Below are positions 1-5,110 of a DNA stretch of 5,583 nt, in pieces (position 1 is the stretch's first letter; each line of letters starts with the position of its first letter). The notes under the pieces were generated by a model. That model ran no database searches, had not been told where the DNA came from, and saw nothing but the letters and a program-made list of their open reading frames with translations. The position numbers and the translations under genes are program-made. This DNA comes from Verrucomicrobia bacterium UBA3063 (lineage in GTDB: Bacteria; Verrucomicrobiota; Verrucomicrobiia; Methylacidiphilales; Verrucolacustridaceae): contig DFCD01000150.1 of NCBI GenBank assembly GCA_002366885.1, positions 19,204 through 24,786 of the forward strand. Reading direction: 5' to 3'.

Positions 1-16
1 ATAGGAAATTTAAAAT

Positions 17-113
17 TGGCGTTTGTTCATTCGGTAGGGACGTGCAGCTTGCTGCTCGCCCCTACCGGGATTTTGAATCGAAAATTTTCTTTAACTTCAA
101 CTTCAACTTAATC
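17..113 (+). repeat. Composite intergenic repeat: leader, hairpin, hexamer tail
   Basis: There are three parts in order. (1) A 19-base leader, TGGCGTTTGTTCATTCGGT (17-35), recurs exactly at 4852-4870. (2) An imperfect hairpin spans 33-66. Its outer arms GGTAGGG and CCCTACC are complementary, two mismatches lie inside, and the inner stem is GCAGC/GCTGC around a TT loop. (3) After 13 bases comes a tail (80-113) beginning GAAAATTTTC and containing CTTCAA-type hexamers, closely matched at 4978-5012. The hairpin matches the reverse complement of 4932-4965 at 27 of its first 29 positions. This is a dispersed, non-coding repeat. The short frame running through it (42-239) is not a credible gene. What mobilises or maintains it cannot be seen here. 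Confidence 0.8.
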
Positions 114-131
114 GAAAAACCAAAATTCCCG

Positions 132-171
132 CTTCATGGCTTTTCCGTGTCCCCATGGAAAAGCCATGAAG
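132..171. repeat. Perfect 15-bp inverted repeat upstream of the phosphatase gene
   Basis: The left arm CTTCATGGCTTTTCC (132-146) is the exact reverse complement of the right arm GGAAAAGCCATGAAG (157-171), with a 10-base loop. A weaker outer pairing, AATTC (124-128) with GAATT (177-181), could extend it across an unpaired stretch. The right arm ends 64 bases before the chosen ATG at 236. No T-run follows the right arm on the plus strand, so it is not a standard intrinsic terminator in that direction. It could be a protein-binding operator, a 5'-leader hairpin, a terminator-like barrier, or another dispersed palindrome. Its sequence is unrelated to the GC-rich hairpin modules elsewhere in the window. 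Confidence 0.8.
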
Positions 172-235
172 ATGACGAATTAAATTTACACAAAAGAAAT
201 TGGCGGCGCGCGGCGTTTCGCTACTTCGAATCAAA

Positions 236-3200
236 ATGAAAAAATTAAAAACTCTGCTCACCCTCGTGCTTTCGGCTCTCGGCACCTCCGCTGCCCTCGC
301 GCAGCTCGGCGCCTCTTCCTTTCCCTACGGCGTCGCCTCTGGCGATCCCCACACCAACTCCGTCGTGCTCTGGACGAAGTTTTCTCCCGGCGGCAATCCC
401 ACTCTCCCCTACGACATCGTCTGGGAAGTCTCCACCTCTCGCACGAACTTCAGCACGCCGGTTCTCGTCGGCACCAATCAGGCTGTTTCCAGCAATAACT
501 TCACCGTCAAGGTGATCGCCGAAGGCCTCAACCCGGGCACGGAATATTTTTACCGCTTCTCCGGATCCGGGGTGACTTCATCCATCGGCCGCACCAAGAC
601 CCTGCCCAGCGGCAACGTCAGCCAGGTTCGTTTGGCCCTCTTCAGCTGTGCCAACATCACCGCCGACTCTTTCTACGCCTACGCCAAAGCCGCCCGCAAG
701 GGCGACTTCGACGCCCTCGTCCACGTGGGCGACTACATCTACGAGTACGGCTCCGGCGGCTATCCCGCGGCGGAAACCCTCGCCGGCTCGATCGGCTTCG
801 AGCCCAACAAGGAGTGCGTCACCCTCGAGGACTACCGCACCCGCTACGCCCAGTACCACCGTCAAGCCTCGCTGAAAGCGGCCCGGGCCTCCGCCCCTCT
901 CATCTCCATCTGGGACGACCACGAAACCGCCAACGACGCCTACAAAGACGGGGCGCAAAATCACGACCCGGCGACCGAAGGGGTCTGGAGCGACCGCGTC
1001 GCGGCTGCTCTGCAGGCCTACTACGAGTGGATGCCGATCCGCGAGCCCGCCTCCGGCAACCGCAAGGAGGCCTACCGCTCCTTCGACTTCGGCAATCTCG
1101 TCTCCCTCCACATGCTCGAAACCCGCCTCAATGCGCGCGTCCAGCAAATCTCGCTGGCCCCGTCCCCCGCGCAGGTTCAGGCACGCATCGGCCAGATTCT
1201 CGCCGACACCAACCAGATCGCTTACTACGCGACCACCTATGGCTTAACGGCGCCGGTTTCCCCGGCCGATTACCCCGCCTTCGGGGCAGCGCTCTCCACT
1301 CCCGTCGTCAACGAACTGGTCTACGCCAACGTCGTCGAAATGTATTCCGGCAACCGCGACCTGCTTGGCTCCACCCAGCTGACTTGGCTGCAGGGCAAAA
1401 TCGCCTCCTCCTCCGCGACCTATCAGGTCCTCGGCCAACAGGTTCTCATGGGCAATATGACCATGCCCGCCGAGCTGCTGTTGGAACTTGCCGGTGGTGC
1501 GGTCAACCCCGCCACCATCGCGAAATACCTCACCCCCGTCGCCAAGATGGCGGCTGGCGTTCCGTTCTCCGCTCTCACGTCGGCCGAGCAAGCCGCCTAT
1601 ACCAACGCCAACTCCCTGCCTTATAACGAGGACGCCTGGGACGGCTACGGCAAGGAGCGCGAGACCATCCTCCAGACCTCGCTTGCCTATGGTAAAAAAC
1701 TTTTTGTCTTCTCCGGCGACACCCACAACGCCTGGGTCAACCAGCTGAAAACCATGTCGCCCACCGGTCCGGGCGTCGCCCCGCAGGGCACCGTGGCCGG
1801 CATCGAACTGGCCACCCCTGGCGTCTCCGCCCCCGGCATCGAGAAATATTTCCCCGGGCAGGAGGAGATCCTCCGGCAGCTTTTCCTTGGCTACAGCCCG
1901 GGCTTGAAATACGCCAACCTCGCCAACCGCGGCTTCCTCGATGTCACCTTCACGCCTGCCGGCGTCACCGCCAAGTTCTTCCTCAAGCAGACCGGTGCCG
2001 GCCAAAAGGACTGGAAAGTCCAGCCTATCGAGATCCCCGTCGCCGCTCCGACCACCCTCTCCCTCGCCTCCACCAGTGAGGAGACGGATTACAAGCTGCA
2101 GGTGCTCCACGCTTCCGACATGGAGGCCGATGTCGTCTCCCTCGAGACCGCTCCGCGCTTCGCCGCGCTGGTTGACAAGCTGGAGGACAGCACGGACGTC
2201 GACGCGTCCGTGACCATCGCCGCCGGCGATACCTTCATCCCCGGCGCCTTCCTCTCCGCGGGCAACGACAGCTCCACCCGCACCCCCCTGAAGACGGCCC
2301 TTGGCCAGCTCTTCGGCTTCACCGCCACGGGAACCGCCACCGACCTCCGCGAGAATTCCGGCCGTCCCGACATCGCCATCCTCAACGCCATCGGCTTCGA
2401 CGCCTCCTGCATCGGGAACCACGAGTTCGACCTCGGCTCGACCGAGTTCGCCAACATCGTCCTGCCCGACGTCCGCGGCACTCTGGCCAACATGCGGCAC
2501 TACGGCGCCGCCTTCCCGTATCTGAGCGCCAACCTCGATTTCAGCGGGGTACCGTCCAGCGATTCCGCCCTCGCGGCCCGCGCGACCACCCAGGTTCTGC
2601 CGGTCTCCCGCTTCCGCGCCAACCCCAGCACCGATGCGTCTTACGTCAGCACGGCGTCGACCAACATCGCCCTCCATCCCAAGATCGCCAAGGCGGCCAT
2701 CATTGAGCGAGGCGACCAGAAAATCGGCGTCCTCGGCGTGACACCGCCGGATCTCGCCAACATCTCCTCGCCAGGACGTGTCACCGTCACCGGGCCGCAG
2801 GGCGCCACCCTCGTCAGCCCGCGCCAGTATGATCTCGACGGCCTTGCCGCCCACCTCCAGCCCGTCATCGACAGCCTCCGGACCAACGGCTGCAACAAGA
2901 TCATCCTCGCCACCCAGCTCCAGCAGATCGAAAACGAGAAGGGGCTGGCCCAGAAGCTCGACGGCGTGGACGTCATCGTGGCCGGCGGATCGGGCACGAT
3001 TTACGCCAACAACACCAACAACCTCCTCCCCGGGGACTCCTCCGCCGGGGCCTATCCTTATTTGACCACCGACAAATTTGGCAAAAACGTCGCGATCGTC
3101 AGCACCGACGGCCAGTACCGGTACCTCGGCCAGCTCGTGGTGGATTTCAACGCCAACGGGGAAGTCGTCGGCACTGCCGGTGACACCCTCCCGGCCACCG

Positions 3201-4666
3201 CGGCGCAGGTCGCGGCCCTCTGGGGTTCCGACACCAACGCCCCCTACGCCACCGGCACGCGGGGCGGAGCCGTCAAGGGCCTGACCGACGCCGTCGGCGC
3301 CATCATCAGCGCCAAGGACGGCTTGATCCTCGGCAAAACCTCCGTCTTCCTCGAGGGACGGCGCACGCTCGTCCGTCAGCAGGAGTCCAACTTCGGCAAC
3401 CTCTCCGCCGATGCGAACCTCTGGTATGCGCAGCAGTACGATACCAACGTCCGCGTCTCGCTGAAAAACGGCGGAGGGATCCGCAACGCCATCGGCAGCA
3501 CCGACGCCAACGGCGGGCTCCAGCCCACCAAGGCCAACGCCGCGGCAGGCAAGGCGGCGGGGGATGTCTCCCGGCTCGACATTGAGGACTCCCTCAAGTT
3601 CAACAACGCGCTCAGCCTGCTCACCGTCAAAGCCTCCCAGCTCAAGATGCTGCTGGAGCACGGCGTGGCGGGCAGCAACGGCACGGGGAATACGAACAAC
3701 ACGCCGGGTCAGTTCAGCCAACTGAGTGGAATCGTGGTGGTGGTGGACCTTTCCAAAACCGCCCAGACCTACACCTCGGCCGCCAACGTAATCTCCGCGG
3801 TCAACAGCGGCGAGCGGATCCGCTACGCGGCCCTGACCGATGCGTCCGGCAAACCCACCGATGTCATTGTCGCCAACGGCCAGGTGCTCGAGCCCGACCG
3901 GCTCATCCGTCTGGTCACCCTGAACTTCCTCGCCAATGCGGGCAGCACCGGCTCGGACTTCGGCGGAGACAGCTACCCATACCCCTATATTTCTAGGATT
4001 AACGGGTCCAGCTCCTACGACCGGAAGGATCTGAACTCGGGGTCGCTCTCGCCTGCGTTGCCGGTCACTTTCCCGGCGCTCAGCTCCTTCGCCGGGGTGG
4101 GCACCGAGCAGGATGCCTTTGCCGAATACCTTCAGGCCTTCCACGCGACCACACCGTTCGGCTTGGCTGATACCGCCGTCGATCTCGATCGCCGGATTGT
4201 CCAAAGCTCTGCCCTTGGCACCTTCGCCGACACCGACGGGGACGGCTACAGCAATGCCGAGGAAACCTCCTACTACACCCTGGGGATGAATGCCGATGCC
4301 GCCGCCACGGCCGGGCAGCTCAACGCTCTTGCGCGGGTCCGGCAGGTGGGTCAGGCGGACGTCACCCTCAACCCGGGGGGCTATGGCCTCTACAGCTCTT
4401 CCGACGTCAGTGCCTCGCGGTTGCTCGGTCAGACGGATGTCACCTCCAACCCGTCGGACTTCAGCCTGTATACTGCGCCGACGGCGGACGTCCGGCTGGA
4501 CGGGTTGGTGTTGGGTCTTGAAACCAACAATGTGGTGACGATGAAGCTGCAGTCGTCCGACAACCTGACCTCCTGGACGGACATCAGCACGGTGCCGAAC
4601 GTCCACGTGGACGTCAGCGGATCGAAGAAGTTCTTCCGCTTCCAGGCCGTTCTGCCGACCCCGTAA
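236..4666 (+). CDS. Secreted PhoD-family phosphatase fused to a 5'-nucleotidase-like metallophosphatase
   Basis: Predicted product is 1,476 residues. I chose the ATG at 236 over an in-frame TTG at 200 because it starts a textbook Sec signal peptide: MKKLK, a hydrophobic core, then ALA|Q with cleavage after residue 22. No twin-arginine motif and no good Shine-Dalgarno are visible. Domain 1 (about 29-605) is PhoD-like: FPYGVASGDP (29-38), a conserved Cys in FSC (C138), HVGDYIYEYG (163-172), WDDHETANDAY (226-236), LGSTQLTWL (377-385), DAWDGYGKER (466-475) and SGDTHNAW (493-500). These are the expected metal and active-site motifs for hydrolysis of phosphate mono- or diesters. Domain 2 (about 619-1310) is UshA/5'-nucleotidase-like: LHASDMEAD (624-632), AAGD (D665), GNHEFD (727-732), SNFGNL (1051-1056), NGGGIRNAIG (1078-1087) and GGDSYP (1243-1248). 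Several usual His ligands of its metal site are replaced. The tail has a DTDGDGYSNAEE Ca-binding-like loop (1332-1343), two GQxDVTxNP repeats and a C-terminal module ending in FFRFQAVLP. The likely role is extracytoplasmic phosphate release. The exact substrate is unknown, and I saw no convincing promoter or Pho-box. Confidence 0.9.
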   Translation: MKKLKTLLTLVLSALGTSAALAQLGASSFPYGVASGDPHTNSVVLWTKFSPGGNPTLPYDIVWEVSTSRTNFSTPVLVGTNQAVSSNNFTVKVIAEGLNPGTEYFYRFSGSGVTSSIGRTKTLPSGNVSQVRLALFSCANITADSFYAYAKAARKGDFDALVHVGDYIYEYGSGGYPAAETLAGSIGFEPNKECVTLEDYRTRYAQYHRQASLKAARASAPLISIWDDHETANDAYKDGAQNHDPATEGVWSDRVAAALQAYYEWMPIREPASGNRKEAYRSFDFGNLVSLHMLETRLNARVQQISLAPSPAQVQARIGQILADTNQIAYYATTYGLTAPVSPADYPAFGAALSTPVVNELVYANVVEMYSGNRDLLGSTQLTWLQGKIASSSATYQVLGQQVLMGNMTMPAELLLELAGGAVNPATIAKYLTPVAKMAAGVPFSALTSAEQAAYTNANSLPYNEDAWDGYGKERETILQTSLAYGKKLFVFSGDTHNAWVNQLKTMSPTGPGVAPQGTVAGIELATPGVSAPGIEKYFPGQEEILRQLFLGYSPGLKYANLANRGFLDVTFTPAGVTAKFFLKQTGAGQKDWKVQPIEIPVAAPTTLSLASTSEETDYKLQVLHASDMEADVVSLETAPRFAALVDKLEDSTDVDASVTIAAGDTFIPGAFLSAGNDSSTRTPLKTALGQLFGFTATGTATDLRENSGRPDIAILNAIGFDASCIGNHEFDLGSTEFANIVLPDVRGTLANMRHYGAAFPYLSANLDFSGVPSSDSALAARATTQVLPVSRFRANPSTDASYVSTASTNIALHPKIAKAAIIERGDQKIGVLGVTPPDLANISSPGRVTVTGPQGATLVSPRQYDLDGLAAHLQPVIDSLRTNGCNKIILATQLQQIENEKGLAQKLDGVDVIVAGGSGTIYANNTNNLLPGDSSAGAYPYLTTDKFGKNVAIVSTDGQYRYLGQLVVDFNANGEVVGTAGDTLPATAAQVAALWGSDTNAPYATGTRGGAVKGLTDAVGAIISAKDGLILGKTSVFLEGRRTLVRQQESNFGNLSADANLWYAQQYDTNVRVSLKNGGGIRNAIGSTDANGGLQPTKANAAAGKAAGDVSRLDIEDSLKFNNALSLLTVKASQLKMLLEHGVAGSNGTGNTNNTPGQFSQLSGIVVVVDLSKTAQTYTSAANVISAVNSGERIRYAALTDASGKPTDVIVANGQVLEPDRLIRLVTLNFLANAGSTGSDFGGDSYPYPYISRINGSSSYDRKDLNSGSLSPALPVTFPALSSFAGVGTEQDAFAEYLQAFHATTPFGLADTAVDLDRRIVQSSALGTFADTDGDGYSNAEETSYYTLGMNADAAATAGQLNALARVRQVGQADVTLNPGGYGLYSSSDVSASRLLGQTDVTSNPSDFSLYTAPTADVRLDGLVLGLETNNVVTMKLQSSDNLTSWTDISTVPNVHVDVSGSKKFFRFQAVLPTP
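4349..4471 (+). repeat. Two in-frame 15-residue repeats in the phosphatase C-terminal tail
   Basis: The protein reads GQADVTLNPGGYGLY at residues 1372-1386 and GQTDVTSNPSDFSLY at 1398-1412, 26 residues apart, with the shared pattern GQxDVTxNPxxxxLY. The block follows the DTDGDGYSNAEE loop (1332-1343) and precedes the last module (about 1419-1476). From memory, similar GxxDVxxNPxxFxLYT repeats occur near the C-termini of large secreted proteins of Verrucomicrobiota and relatives. A spacer, stalk or surface-anchoring role is an inference. Confidence 0.7.
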
Positions 4667-4686
4667 ATCCTGTTGGTCTCCATGCC

Positions 4687-4727
4687 CAAGCCCGGGGGAT
4701 TTTCTCCTCCGGGCTTGCGGTTTTTTT
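4687..4727 (+). terminator. Intrinsic terminator of the phosphatase gene
   Basis: A 9-bp perfect stem, CAAGCCCGG (4687-4695) with CCGGGCTTG (4709-4717), has a 13-base loop and is followed by CGG and a run of seven T (4721-4727). It begins 20 bases after the TAA stop of the phosphatase gene (4664-4666). Stem, spacing and T-run fit a Rho-independent terminator on the plus strand. The minus strand has no matching T-run on the other side, so it should not serve pyrH in the same way. Confidence 0.9.
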
Positions 4728-4751
4728 AGGGCCCACCGCGGTTTTAATTTG

Positions 4752-4785
4752 GGTCGGTACGGACGCCTCGCCGAGGCGTCCGATG
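4752..4785. repeat. Palindromic repeat module A, copy 1
   Basis: This 34-base unit is identical to 4868-4901. Its core is a near-perfect palindrome at 4760-4782: CGGACGCCTCG, one central C, then CGAGGCGTCCG. It can fold as a 10-bp hairpin with a 3-base loop. Flanks are GGTA on the left and CGATG on the right, the same frame as modules B and C. There is no coding potential, and it lies outside the terminator of the upstream gene. Confidence 0.85.
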
Positions 4786-4808
4786 AAAAGGATAAGGCTA
4801 CGATCTTC

Positions 4809-4839
4809 GGTAGGGCCGAGCGTCCCGCTCGGCCGATGG
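4809..4839. repeat. Palindromic repeat module B
   Basis: A hairpin with 9-bp arms GGCCGAGCG (4814-4822) and CGCTCGGCC (4826-4834) around a TCC loop. It starts with GGTAGGG and ends in CGATGG. Total length from GGTA to CGATGG is 31 bases, the same as module A measured the same way (4872-4902), although the arm sequences differ. It is preceded by TTCGGT, as are the hairpin at 33-66 and module A copy 2. Confidence 0.8.
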
Positions 4840-4851
4840 TGAATTCAAAAA

Positions 4852-4902
4852 TGGCGTTTGTTCATTCGGTCGGTACGGACGCCTCGCCGAGGCGTCCGAT
4901 GG
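4852..4902 (+). repeat. Leader repeat plus palindromic module A, copy 2
   Basis: Positions 4852-4870 repeat exactly the 19-base leader found at 17-35. They run, with a 3-base overlap, into the 34-base module A at 4868-4901, whose hairpin is at 4876-4898. In the copy at the window start the same leader is joined to a different hairpin, so leader and hairpin are separable building blocks. Confidence 0.85.
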
Positions 4903-4931
4903 AATGGTTAAAGCTCCTATTTTAAATCTCT

Positions 4932-4965
4932 CCATCGGGCGAGCAGCAAGCTGCTCGCCCCTACC
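4932..4965 (-). repeat. Palindromic repeat module C, inverted orientation
   Basis: Arms GGGCGAGCAGC (4937-4947) and GCTGCTCGCCC (4950-4960) pair perfectly over 11 bp around AA. Read on the minus strand the unit begins GGTAGGG and ends CGATGG, the same frame as modules A and B, so it sits inverted relative to them. That minus-strand reading also matches the hairpin at 33-66 at 27 of the first 29 bases. It lies about 145 bases beyond the pyrH stop codon. Confidence 0.85.
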
Positions 4966-4977
4966 AACCTGTCTGCT

Positions 4978-5012
4978 GAAAATTTTTCTTAATCTTCATC
5001 TTCATCTTAATC
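4978..5012 (+). repeat. Hexamer-type AT-rich tail of the composite repeat
   Basis: The stretch begins GAAAATTTTTCTTAATC and continues with TTCATC hexamers to TTAATC. It corresponds to 80-113, where the hexamers read CTTCAA. In both places it begins 12-13 bases after a CCTACC-ended hairpin and runs in the same orientation, which marks it as a module of the same composite element rather than chance low complexity. Confidence 0.7.
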
Positions 5013-5037
5013 CTCATCTGGCCGCCTGTTCGCCCCC

Positions 5038-5106
5038 TCAATCCGCAATCCCCGATCCCCAATCCAAAATGCTTAACCCCTTAACCCCTTTATCCCTTAA
5101 TCCCCC
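5038..5106. repeat. C-rich degenerate tandem tract, G-rich on the pyrH strand
   Basis: Two adjoining low-complexity arrays. The first (5040-5065) is built of AATCC/AATCCCC units. The second (5073-5106) is four roughly 8-base units: TTAACCCC twice, then TTTATCCC, then TTAATCCCCC. On the minus strand the second array has G-runs of 5, 3, 4 and 4 separated by 4-5 bases of A/T, which fits the spacing for a G-quadruplex. It starts 4 bases beyond the pyrH stop codon, so it would lie in the 3' end of the pyrH transcript. Function unknown. Confidence 0.7.
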
Positions 5107-5110
5107 GGCG

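Noticed and set aside
200..235. TTG at 200 as start of the phosphatase gene
   Set aside because: It would place 12 extra residues, including two Arg, before a typical Sec signal peptide that begins exactly at the ATG at 236. Neither start has a clear Shine-Dalgarno, so the signal peptide decides.
42..239. Short plus-strand frame of 65 codons at the window start
   Set aside because: It is the translation of the hairpin repeat, the hexamer tail and the inverted repeat. Its content is explained by these elements, and it overlaps the true gene start.
814..1626. 270-codon plus-strand frame inside the PhoD domain
   Set aside because: A shifted frame within strongly conserved PhoD coding sequence. 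The product is Arg/Pro-rich low complexity typical of GC-rich frame shadows.
1244..4606. Open frame of 1,120 codons on the minus strand, antisense to the phosphatase gene
   Set aside because: It is in exact codon register with the sense gene, so its stops can arise only from sense TTA, CTA or TCA codons, which are avoided in this GC-rich gene. The translation is Gly/Val/Arg-rich with no recognisable motif. It begins where the sense gene has a rare TTA (1244-1246).
4752..4965. Terminator for pyrH formed by the repeat hairpins
   Set aside because: The stems are strong, but no T-run follows any of them on the minus strand. Any termination role would be unproven, so they are annotated as repeats only.
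4752..5012. CRISPR array
   Set aside because: The repeats are palindromic modules with differing cores, irregular spacing and mixed orientation. Only one unit is exactly duplicated, and there are no regular unique spacers or cas genes.
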